64,000 nucleotides of DNA. Origin: Symbiodinium sp. CCMP2592 (Eukaryota; Sar; Dinophyceae; Suessiales; Symbiodiniaceae). The position numbers were made by a program, and so were the translations under genes. Shown one piece after another: positions 53,172 through 62,198 of this stretch (within the stretch, counting starts at the first letter, position 1; each line of letters starts with the position of its first letter). The stretch is from NCBI GenBank assembly GCA_905221615.1, contig CAJNDT010000602.1:260986-324985 (forward strand), given 5' to 3'. The notes below the pieces were generated by a model that saw nothing but the letters and a program-made list of their open reading frames with translations, was not told the origin of the DNA and did not search any database.

Positions 53172-53246
53172 TTCCCAAAAGTAGGTAAAATAATGGCCCA
53201 ACTCCTCATAAAGGCTATTACTTTACATACTTTCGAGATCCAGGTA
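53172..53246 (+). mobile_element. element family G, copy 5
   Basis: CCCAAAAGTAGGTAAAATAA ... CATACTTTCGAGATCCAG|GTAATAAT; both splice-like ends intact. Confidence 0.65.
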
Positions 53247-53600
53247 ATAATTACCACATGTTCCGAGCATTATTCGGAGCTTACGCCGGAGACCCCAAAA
53301 TTAGAAAAAATGAATACTACTGAGTCACCAGTAACCCCTTAAGAATAAGGATACTACATTGAAGGAGACCACCCCAAAAAAAAACAGGAAAAATGGTATA
53401 TACTACTGAGGAGCCTGGTGACTATCCCTTGGCAACGCCAAGGAATACTCGGCACGCCCGGCACCTCAATGCCGCGCAGGGGAGTCTTTCCAAAGTTTTT
53501 TTCTTTTTTGTTGGGGGGGGGGAGGTTTTGAGTTTAGGGTTTCGATTCTTGTTCTGGGGTTTAGGGCGGAGTTGGGTCTTGGGGCTTGAGGGTTGAAGAG

Positions 53601-53702
53601 GGTCATACCCTACCTTTTTTAAGGTACCTAGTTTTATGGTTAGGTTATCTTATATTGCAAAGTACAGTAGGGACTTTTTAAAAAAGGGGTAGGGTATGAC
53701 CC
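53601..53702. repeat. inverted-repeat element family H, copy 2
   Basis: GGTCATACCCTACCTTTTTT and AAAAAAGGGGTAGGGTATGACC are complementary; core TTTTATGGTTAGG as in copy 1. Confidence 0.7.
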
Positions 53703-53709
53703 CAAGAAG

Positions 53710-54050
53710 GAGAAGACCCTGAAGCCGAAAACTGAAGCCAGATTTACTGGAGCTGAATTGGAGGGGAAGCAAGTCCAAGTGCTATATGGCCTAGGATCCA
53801 CTAAACCCCTACCCTAGGCCCTAAATCCCTTAAACCCAAAACCCTAAACCCTTCACCCCTTGAAAAGGCCACGGCTTCCCTTAGTCAGGGAGGTCACCAG
53901 CTTCCGGGATGCCCTTGAGCATCCGGCAAGACGTCTCTAAGCGTATTGAACATGAAACTTCCAAACAAAAACACCGAACCGCAACACCCTGAGACCAATA
54001 TCTTTAGGGTTTAAGAAACCCTAAACCATAAACCACAATCCGACCTTTTT
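53710..54050. other. no gene seen
   Basis: Telomere-like words (CCTAAACCC) and mixed sequence only. Confidence 0.45.
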
Positions 54051-54437
54051 TTTTGGACGACCCTTTTCCGTCTGCCGAACGTCCAGAAAGCGGGCTCCCG
54101 CTGGGTGTGTCTCGCGACAAAGGCGCGCTAGCGCAAGCGATAAAAGGGAACCCACACCTGTCTGAAGGCTCACCACAGCGGCAATGCCTATATGCCCCCG
54201 TCAGACACCAGATACCCCGAGACCTAACTCACACAACTGCACCGCCGCAACTCTGGGCATACAGGCACATGGTTCGCTCCAGTGGCCCTAGCCGAGAAAA
54301 CCACACAAGATCAGAAGACCGACAGCCACTGAAGACCACACGCTCCCATCCCATTACCGCATAAACCAAAGCCTTCAAACCTCCTCGGCGTAGCTGGGAC
54401 AGGCTTTTTGCACACAGGCCGACAGCACAGCTGAAGT

Positions 54438-54923
54438 TCACAGTCTGGCAACCCGCTGGAGGATGCAGTGCGGGATTGCAGCTGGCACCTCCTTTGCCGA
54501 GTGATCCAGCGGCCAGCGCGGCTGATAGATGTCGGCATCGCCGAACAGTTCGTCGGCCGCGCCATCAATCCAGCACTCGCCGTCCCGTAACATGTTGAGG
54601 CCAATTGCAGGCGGCTTCTTCCCGAGCCGCACCAAGCGGCCCCAGCGGCTCACTTCGTAAAAAGTGCATGCTGGGTTTGCTGTCTTCTCCCCATACCGTG
54701 GGCACCCCAGGCCAACGAAGAGGTCAGCACTGTTCAGGCAGTCGAAGACCGCACGCTTGGTGCTCTTGCCAGCCGCTGTGTCAACGATGATGCAATGAAC
54801 TTTGAACTTCCGCAACCTCTGCCTTAGGAGCCGTGCCTGCTTGGAGGGGCCTCCTCCAAACCGGAAGGAAAGAAAGACCTTCCGCAACGGCTGCTTCTTT
54901 GATCCGTTGGCGAGGCGGACCAT
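54438..54923 (-). CDS. TIR-domain protein, single exon
   Basis: 161 aa, ATG at 54923, the first in frame after an upstream stop. KVFLSFRFGGG (residues 15-25) matches the first box of Toll/interleukin-1 receptor domains; GLGCPRYGEKTANPACTFYE (about 91-110) matches the region with a Tyr and acidic residue before the third helix, and the final third (IGLNMLRDGECWIDGAADEL) the C-terminal TIR helices. TIR domains act in signalling or cleave NAD+; the catalytic Glu expected for NADases could be the E of FYE, but this is only by position. No other domain is visible, so it is a stand-alone TIR or one exon of a longer gene. Reading by eye. Confidence 0.6.
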   Translation of the reverse strand: MVRLANGSKKQPLRKVFLSFRFGGGPSKQARLLRQRLRKFKVHCIIVDTAAGKSTKRAVFDCLNSADLFVGLGCPRYGEKTANPACTFYEVSRWGRLVRLGKKPPAIGLNMLRDGECWIDGAADELFGDADIYQPRWPLDHSAKEVPAAIPHCILQRVARL

Positions 54924-54959
54924 GGCTACAAGGCAGAGCGGCGCGCGGCGAGCTGAGAG

Positions 54960-55560
54960 ATGCTTGCCTTATTTTCTCCGTAAGCAACATGGGCGGCAGT
55001 GCAACACGTGAATTGGTCATTAGATAAGTAGCTGTTCTCTCTCTTTCTCTTCTTGCTGGTCTTCTTGTCCTTCCTGCTCTTGCGGCGGGAACTTTTCGCC
55101 TTCGATTTCCTCAGTCATAAAGTTTGGCGGTTCACGGAATGACAAGTATCTGTAGACATCAACTCAACTCCCGAAGTTGCAGTCAAACATCTTTGCTGCT
55201 TGGCTGGAACTATCGTCGTCGGAGCTTCCGTCCTCCTCGTCATCGTTATCGTCATCCGCTTGGCGTGCAACCTCCATAGTAGAAAGTTAGGACAGGCACT
55301 CGGCGTCGGAGCGAGATGATCATGTAATTCCCTGCCTCGCCACCTTGAGGAGCTTGCATCGACCCCACACCACCCATCATCTGGCCCATCGGACCCATGG
55401 TAAGCCCCATCGGGCCCATCCAGGGAACCCATGCCCCGGGCGGTACCGACGATTGTGGGATACATTGTTTTTTTCTCAAAGAAGGCATTCTGTGCCGTGC
55501 TTGAGCAAAAACTTCGCACATTTCGACCCATTCGCATCTGAACATTAAAACCCCAACCAT
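54960..55560 (-). CDS. low-complexity nuclear-like protein, broken or spliced
   Basis: From 55560 the minus strand reads to MGPMGLTMGPMGQMMGG and ISLRRR (ending 55300). After 28 bases bounded GT...AG, a frame starting at 55271 reads VARQADDDNDDEEDGSSDDD, SSSQAAK; further on (about 54960-55090) comes a basic tail KSKAKSSRRKSRKDKKTSKK, RKRENSYLSND. The order Met/Gly/Pro-rich, acidic, Lys/Arg-rich is typical of RNA- or chromatin-associated proteins. A 28-nt intron would be extremely short, so a frameshift is an alternative. Immediately upstream of the TIR gene, same strand. Confidence 0.4.
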
Positions 55561-55667
55561 ACCGCTTTAAAAGCTACCGCTCGAGGCCCCAATTACACCC
55601 CAACAAAAACCCAACATAATCCCAATATCATTCTGCCTGGGATTTTTTCAGGTTTTTGCGGTTTCCA

Positions 55668-55700
55668 TTGCGCACACACACACACACACACACACACACG
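55668..55700. repeat. (CA)n microsatellite
   Basis: About 15 CA units. Confidence 0.9.
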
Positions 55701-55929
55701 AATCAAAGCAGTACAACTTAAAGCAGTATGCTTGGCGCTGTCCAGATTTGGGCCCAAAACAAAAAAACACGGGCACCTTCGTGCACGGACTAGCCAAGGG
55801 CCTGGCGCCAGAACAGCGGGATCGATAGCCCAATACTCTGTACCAGGTACACCTGCCGGCAAACATGTGATCAATATGTACGTATGCATGCATGCAGCAT
55901 CCATGTATATAAGTAGATGTCATCTACAT

Positions 55930-56026
55930 ATCCATATATATATATATATATACACATCTGCATATAATCCCTCAGATGTACTACTTACGCCAATCATTCG
56001 TACATACACATACGTGTATATGCCTG

Positions 56027-56058
<32 letters not shown>

Positions 56059-56113
56059 CTATTATACAAGTACATTTGTATAATATGTACATGTATATAT
56101 ATATACATATCTC

Positions 56114-56201
<88 letters not shown>

Positions 56202-56214
56202 GAGAGATAGGGAA

Positions 56215-56255
<41 letters not shown>

Positions 56256-56344
56256 GAGAGCGAGAGAAGAGAGAGAGAGATAGAGAGGAGAGAGAGAGAG
56301 AGAGAGAGAGGGAAGATAGAGAGAGAAAGAAGAGAGAGAAAGAA

Positions 56345-56403
<59 letters not shown>

Positions 56404-56425
56404 GAGAGAGGAAGGGAGGGAGAGA
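55930..56425. repeat. (TA)n followed by a long (GA)n block
   Basis: TA runs at 55934-55950, 56034-56058 and 56094-56106, then nearly 300 bp of GAGAGA with A or G interruptions (56118-56425). Long Ser/Leu or Glu/Arg frames are artefacts. Confidence 0.9.
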
Positions 56426-56757
56426 TAACGACAGAATGAGAGAGAAGACACAGCAACAAAGTGGAGACAGACGGAGAAAGAGTTCTTTCGCAACGTGTTG
56501 CAGGTGTCTTACAGCACAGGATAGTATTAAAGACGAAAAATTGTCAGTGTCCGCGATCATGTGGCATGGCATGAACTCGGCAACCCTAGTTCTTCACTCT
56601 TCAGCCGAAATAAATCAAATCATATGTCTGAGTAGCGCAGTGTCAGCATGTGGGCTATGTAACTGTGGCACTTTTCATTCGCTTTCAATCCAGTGCTGGT
56701 TGCAGCTCACTGATGCTCTCCAGCGGCTGACGCAAAGGTGCAAAACGTCGAGAGCAA

Positions 56758-56958
56758 TCAGTGCGAGGAGGGATTTCTGCAGGAAGGCTGCGTCCGGAAG
56801 ATCTCCGAGGTCTCACAAAACCTGGCAAAGACGTCCAGCGCCAGCGTCCAGGACTTCTTGTAGCTCGCCTGTCGTTGAAAGAGTTCCGTCTCCTTGTGGC
56901 CATCCTCGTCCCTCGCGCGCTCCCGATCCGGGAAGATCTCCGCGGTGGTGTCTGGAGC
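56758..56958 (-). CDS. exon of an unrecognised protein
   Basis: Acceptor TGAGTTCAG, then APDTTAEIFPDRERARDEDG, HKETELFQRQASYKKSWTLA, LDVFARFCETSEIFRTQ and a stop at 56758. 201 bases, phase 0. Charged and helical. Terminal exon or an exon whose donor lies just before the stop. Confidence 0.45.
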   Translation of the reverse strand, partial: APDTTAEIFPDRERARDEDGHKETELFQRQASYKKSWTLALDVFARFCETSEIFRTQPSCRNPSSH

Positions 56959-57177
56959 CTGAACTCAGCAGATTCAGTACACCTATGTAAATTTCGGAAA
57001 TCCTAAACCCTTATAGAGCCCTTTAAAGGAGCCCTTATCGTACCCTTATAGTAGCCCTTTAAAGGGTCGGGGATTATTCTTGAGCAGTTTGCGGCTTCGC
57101 GATCTGCAAACAGCGCTAGCTCGAGAAAGTGATTGAGAACGAGCTGTGAAGCAACGAACCAGCACAAGAAACCATAA

Positions 57178-57352
57178 GGTAGGGGCCTTAATAATTAGAA
57201 TAGGGTTGTGCTATAAAAGGGCCCCTATCTATCTATCTATGTATATATATATATATATGTATACACATGTGTATATATATATATATACTATAATTACAAT
57301 AAGGAACCCTCCAAAATAATGTAGGTAACTATTAAAGCACCACAATTATAGA
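57178..57352. repeat. element family B, copy 11, with a microsatellite expanded inside
   Basis: TAGGGGCCTTAATAATTAGA at the left and TATAATTACAATAAGGAACC ... GTAACTATTAAAGC at the right match the family, but about 70 bp of TATC and TA repeats (57222-57290) replace the centre. Confidence 0.65.
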
Positions 57353-57535
57353 AACCCAGTATAGATCCCTTATAGAGCCCTTTAAGAATCCCTTTAAAGG
57401 AACCCTACATACGTTACTGTCTATTCTAGATCCCTTATAGGAGCCCTTTAAAGGAACACTATATATGAATATGTTACTGTCCATTATAAATCCCTTTAAG
57501 GATCCCTTTAAAGGAGCCATACATAAATTACTGTC
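57350..57535. repeat. tandem repeat, about 60-bp unit, 3 copies
   Basis: TAGATCCCTTATAGAGCCCTTTAA ... GTTACTGTC (57362-57420), then two diverged copies to 57533. An upstream partial (CCCTTATAGAGCCC) is at 57010. Related in style to the GGATCCCT repeat at 4.7 kb. Confidence 0.7.
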
Positions 57536-57686
57536 ACCTCAAAGCAGCGCAGCAGCGCCGCGTGCACCGTCGGGGCAGTTGGCCCTCAGCCTCCGGCGTC
57601 TCGCGTCGGGCTGGGCTCCTTGCGGAAAGCCGTCTTATTGAGGGTCTATTTTGGGTTTGTTTAATGTGGTCTCCTGATTATTAAAC

Positions 57687-57897
57687 CCCCCCCCCCCCCC
57701 CCAAACAAGTCCAGTCCCTGTAATATTAACGGGGGGTCCGCATATCTCTGACCTGAAGTTGTTTGGGGGGTCCGGGGTCGAAGTTGTTTGGGGGCCGGGG
57801 GTAGTACAGTAGTACAGTAGTACATTAGTACAGTAGTACAGTAGTAGTACAGTAGTACAGTAGTACAGTAGTACAGTAGTACAGTAGTAGTATAGTA
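57687..57897. repeat. C run and (GTAGTACA)n repeat
   Basis: An 18-base C tract near 57687, G-rich sequence, then GTAGTACA-type units at 57801-57897 with GTAGTA slippage variants. Confidence 0.8.
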
Positions 57898-58071
57898 GCA
57901 GATTTTTGCAGCCCTCTTCGCTCCAGCAGCCCTCTTGCTCCGCTCTTTTCGCAACCTTCGACTCTCAACTCCGTTGGCATACTGTTCTCTTTGGAAGCCT
58001 CTAGTTCTGAAAGCGAAAATACTCAATCTCTTGGGTTGGACTTTTCACTATTCCGAGGACCTCTGGGAAGC

Positions 58072-59447
58072 ATGGCAGCTGTGACTTTGGCCTCGGCGGA
58101 GGAGTCTCTAGGCAGCTCTAATTACCCTAATTAAACCCTAAACCCTGGCAAAACTCTTGATTTTCCCAACCTCTAATTAAGGAAGCTCTTCGATGCTCTG
58201 AAGCTCTACGATCGGCGCAAAGACAGCATCGGCTGGGCTCGCAGAAGCCTCGTGTCCACGAGGGCCATCCTCTGGAGGCTGTGGGCTCTTGGTGCTAATG
58301 AAAGCGAAGCACACTCTAATTAATTAAACCCGAAACGAATCCCCGAAGGTGGATCTCTCAAGTCCTGGCTCTGGTCCACTCTGTGCCTGGCTCTGACGAG
58401 ACTACCTTTGTGGCCCTCTGTGTCCTAGCTTCAATCCAGGAACCTCTATTTCACCTAAAACACTAATTAATTACACCCTAAACCCTAAACTCTAAACCCT
58501 CAACCCTAATCCTATCTAATTAACCCAAACTCTAAAGCATGTCCCAGGCATCTCTGTGACCTGGCAGCTCTCCGTTCAGCTCATCTACAGCCAGATCTCT
58601 TTCGATGCGGACAGACTCTAATGGTGAATTAATGCCTTAACCTCTCTAAGGAAACCCTAAGTAACTAAGTAAGTAGCAGAGCCCCAAACCCCAATTGCTC
58701 TCTAATTGCGTGCAGGATGATGCTCTGGACCCGGACATGATCTGCGAAGTTTCTCTCAACATCCGGTGGCTCTGGGATGAGTGCTTTGGCAATGTTTGGT
58801 GTCTTTCCTTCTGGTCCATTTTCTTTAACTAATTAATTAACTAGTGCAGTGCAGCCTCTGAGGTCCAAGCTGGTGCGGCGGGCGGATGTGGAGGAGGTTT
58901 TTGCCAACTCTGCACACGCCCGCTGGCTCTTCTGTCGAGAGCAGGAAACTCTGGCCCACTTGGTGTACCACTCTGAGCCTCTAGTTTGCAGTGATTAATT
59001 AATTAGGTTGGGTTTAGTCTTTGGGGTTCAAGGTTGAAGTGTTTGTGGGGTTTGGGGTTTAGGGTTGTGCTAGTTAATTAATTTCATTCGCACTCTCATC
59101 GGGGTGCCTCTGGCAGGCACGCCCGGTTCTCTGGCTTCTCCTGGCCGTCTCTGGTGCACTCTGTATCTGGCCTGCAAACCTCCCCCTTAAAAACCCTAAA
59201 CCCTAAATCCCGAATTAAACCTTAATTAATTAGACTCTCATTAAATAGCCTTCAGGCCGAGCTGCTTCGCTCTGACACTTTGGCGAAAGCTCTGAAGCAG
59301 ATGGCTGCGCCGGATCGCTATCCTGCCCGCGGAGGCTCTGAGGGCTCTGAGCAGCCGCCTCCCTCTGACAATGTGAACTCTACGGCGGCTGCGACGGCTG
59401 GGCCGGCCTCTGAGACGGATGCTCTGGCCGCTGTGGCGGAGGAGTGA
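58072..59447 (+). CDS. eight-exon gene, unknown membrane-associated protein (247 aa)
   Basis: Exons: 58072-58103, 58182-58291, 58363-58439, 58538-58606, 58716-58793, 58855-58983, 59117-59173, 59256-59447; total 744 nt, in phase. Reads MAAVTLASAEEKLFDALKLY, DRRKDSIGWARRSLVSTRA, then hydrophobic LWALVLALVHSVPG and TFVALCVLASIQ, later VTWQLSVQLIYSQISFD, a charged block LRSKLVRRADVEEVFANSAH, a probable helix VLWLLLAVSGALCIW, and a Ser/Pro/Ala/Glu-rich tail ending AVAEE. Donors are GT except GA at 58440 and GC at 58607 and 59174. Introns are AATTAA- and CCCTAAA-rich. Product not recognised; the consistent phase makes the gene credible, though exon 3/4 and 4/5 borders could shift. Confidence 0.65.
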
Positions 59448-60083
59448 GCTCTTCGGCAGAAAGTCTCTCTTTTGTGGCTCGCTCTCTTTTTTTAAAAAAA
59501 TTAATTACTCCTAAACCCTCACATCCGAGGCTTAGAGAGGCCTCTCCGTGGATCTCTCTGATACTTGGCTCTTTATTTAATTAACAAACCCACCACCCTA
59601 ATTAATTAATCAAAGCCTAAACACCCAAACCCTAATTAAAGCCCAAACTCTAAACTTACCCAAACCCTTAATTAATGCCTCGAATCTCTCAAACACTAAA
59701 CCTCAAACTCTAAACTTAGCCAAACCCTTACTGCCTTAAATCTCTCTAAATTCAACCCCCAGACTCTAAGCTTACCCAAAGCCTTAATTAATGCCCGAAA
59801 ACTCTCAAGCCCTAAATCCCAAACTCTATGCGAGGCATTGGGGTGGAGCCTCTGTGCCTCGATTTTGGCGACGCTTGGCTCTGGTTTTAGGGTTTCGGGG
59901 TTTAGGGTGAAGGGGTTCCAGGGTTTGGGGTTCGTAATTAAATAGGTTTCGGGTTTTTCCTAATTAATTAAGCCCTATGTAGCTAAGGCTTGTACCCGTC
60001 TTAAACCTAAAACCTCAAAACCCTAATTAACCCTAAACCCTAAACCGTGGCTCTACACCCTAACTAAACCTTAAACCCTCTAA

Positions 60084-60741
60084 ATGCGAGGAGCTCTTTT
60101 GGCAGCCTTGGCTCTCGTCCGGCAGCACTCTATGCTGCTCGACGATTTTCTACTACATATATATATATATGATAATATTTATGTATATATAATTAGAACA
60201 ATAATAGCAATAATAATGGTAATAATAATAATAATAAAGATAGCCATATACACATATATATATATATTTATTTATATATTTATTTATTTGTACTTATATT
60301 TACATACTCCCATCCCAGGCTTCGATGAGCCGGGCTCTACATGATCGAGAGCTCGCAGATGGAGCTGGTTTTTTAACTCTAAGCCCTAAATACTAATCCT
60401 TAAACCCGAAACCCTTACCTTTACTTCGAGCCTAAACCCTAAACTCTAAAACCCTTAGACCTGAACTCTCAGGTAATCAACCCAAACCCTAAACCCCCCT
60501 AAACCCTAAACCCTTACAGGCCTTACCTTTACCTTCGAGCCTAAACCCTAGACTCTAGAACCTTAAAACCTCTCCACTCTGCTAGAGCTTCTCTCTGGAA
60601 CTGTCGTCCGAGCGACTCTCTGCTTGGCTCTGCAAAAGAGGTGTCTCTTTTCTGCTTTGGGGTTTACGGTTTGATTAGGGTTTAGTTTCTAGTTGTTTTC
60701 GCACAAACACACATTCTCTCTCTCTCTGTCTCTCTCTCTCG

Positions 60742-60794
<53 letters not shown>

Positions 60795-61381
60795 ACTCTG
60801 TTTTGTGGAGAACATTCAGCCCGGGAGCTCTTTTGCTCTGAGCATCTCGGCCTCTTGCTTGGAAACATGGAGACCGTCTCTCGCAGTGTCTCTGTGAACC
60901 AGTGCCTCAGTTCGCATTTCACATTGGCTCTGATGTCCCTGATAATTAAATCTCCTGATTGCATCACGACGGACTCAGGTATGTTTCGCTCCTCTGCATC
61001 AGCAGACTCTTCTTGGAGGACGATGCAGACATCGCCTCTCTGATCGGAGAACTCTTGGGCCTGCCTCTCCAAGATTGCTCTTGGTGCCTCCCGGACGGCA
61101 TGAGGTTCTCTCCGGAGGTCTCTTGTTTCAGCTCTGAGAGGTGGACTCTTCAGGGATGGGTGATCCGACGCAGAGATCTCTCTGTTGGGGACCTCCTCTT
61201 GTTGGAGGGCGGTCGCGGTTGGTGGCCTCTGACAGAGGAGGATCTCGAGGATCTGGGAAACTCTCTGCCTGGCTCTCAGACACACTCTGAAGCTTCTGAG
61301 CACCACTCTGATCATGATGAGCATCACTCTGATGATTGGGAGATGTTAGTTCCTCTCCCTGCCTCGCCCGAAGCGGCTTGA
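60084..61381 (+). CDS. five-exon gene, unknown protein (226 aa)
   Basis: Exons: 60084-60140, 60319-60367, 60586-60642, 60820-60934, 60979-61381; 681 nt in phase. Begins MRGALLAALALVRQHSMLL (signal-like), then RALHDRELADGAELLSGTVV, RATLCLALQKR, ELFCSEHLGLLLGNMETVSR, FTLALMYVSLLCISRLFLED, DADIASLIGELLGL, RRRDLSVGDLLLLEGGRGWW and an acidic/His tail SEASEHHSDHDEHHSDDWEM. Intron 1 has a GA donor; intron 4 is only 44 nt; intron 3 contains a long CT tract before its acceptor. No family recognised. The last exon is the most secure part. Confidence 0.55.
60150..60300. repeat. AT-rich microsatellites in intron 1
   Basis: TA repeats, (AAT)n near 60200-60235 and TTTA repeats near 60265-60295. Confidence 0.8.
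60712..60790. repeat. (CT)n microsatellite in intron 3
   Basis: About 75 bases of TCTCTC, 30 bases upstream of the acceptor AACATTCAG; it could serve as a polypyrimidine tract. Confidence 0.85.
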
Positions 61382-61511
61382 GCTCTTGCGAGAAGAAAAG
61401 GGCGATGCTCTGGACTCGAATCCCCAACATCTTAAACCCTTAATCTTCTCCGTTTCTGTTTCTCTGGCTTCGTGTTGGCTTCGTCTCCTTTGGTAGCTTT
61501 TCTCTTTTGTT

Positions 61512-61771
61512 TTGGAGACTCTAGTTGCAAGCCCTCGATTGGGATTGCTTGAGTCTGCCCTGGAGGATCAGCTCTGGCTTCTCTCATCGCAAGCTTCTCC
61601 ACCGGAGGCGGGAGGAAACCTAAACTTTAAACCTCTTTTCTGGATTCATGACACTCACATCGGTCCGGAGGCTCTGCAGCTGCACCGGCCTCTGCTTCGG
61701 CAAGCACCTCTGCTGAGCCATCGGCTTCTGCCTCGACGAGCACCTCTGCCCAGCCACCGGCCTCTACATGA
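61512..61771 (+). CDS. 3' end of a third gene, Ser/Ala/Pro-rich tail
   Basis: Exon 61512-61611 reads ETLVASPRLGLLESALEDQL, WLLSSQASPPEA; a 59-nt GA-AG intron (61612-61670) joins in phase to GSAAAPASASASTSAEPSAS, ASTSAQPPAST and TGA at 61769-61771. Total 201 nt in phase. The 5' end is not found; an acceptor-like TTTGGTAG lies at about 61495. Alternatively an unspliced frame continues to 61937 (LHRPLLRQAPLLSHRLL), but it is repetitive in a less protein-like way. Confidence 0.45.
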
Positions 61772-62195
61772 TCCTCTGTGCTGTCTCAGCTTTTATCTTC
61801 GGGGTCTAAAGCTTCGGGTTCTTAGCTCTCACTTGTTTCTTCAGGCTGCACACAGCGCGCTCTGTCGATTCATTCATGTCTGCAGTGGCTCTTCGAAGCA
61901 AGAGCTGCTTCTCTCGATACATGCATGTCTGCAGTGACCGACTCTTTCGAAGGAAGGATCGCCTGTTCGCAAAATGAAGGGATCGTGGTCTCTCTGATGT
62001 GTGATGCAGGAGCTATCGAAGGATCTCTGCCTTGAGGGAAGTCTGTCAGCTGTTTTCTTAACAGATCTCGAACTCTTCGCAGTTCTTCGTGGCTCTAAGA
62101 GACGGCAGCTCTAGGGAGCTGGGAGCACGATGGACCCTGCTGTCGAGGACTGAAGCTTCCAAAAGAGGTTTAATTAACTACAACACAGCCTCTAG
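61772..62195. other. CTCT-rich sequence without an assigned gene
   Basis: The CTCT enrichment of the preceding genes continues, and short frames exist, but no exon chain was found. Confidence 0.35.
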
Positions 62196-62198
62196 ATC

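Noticed and set aside
56031-56572. Ser/Leu-rich and Glu/Arg-rich frames of 140-180 codons
   Set aside because: Translation of (GA)n/(CT)n repeats.
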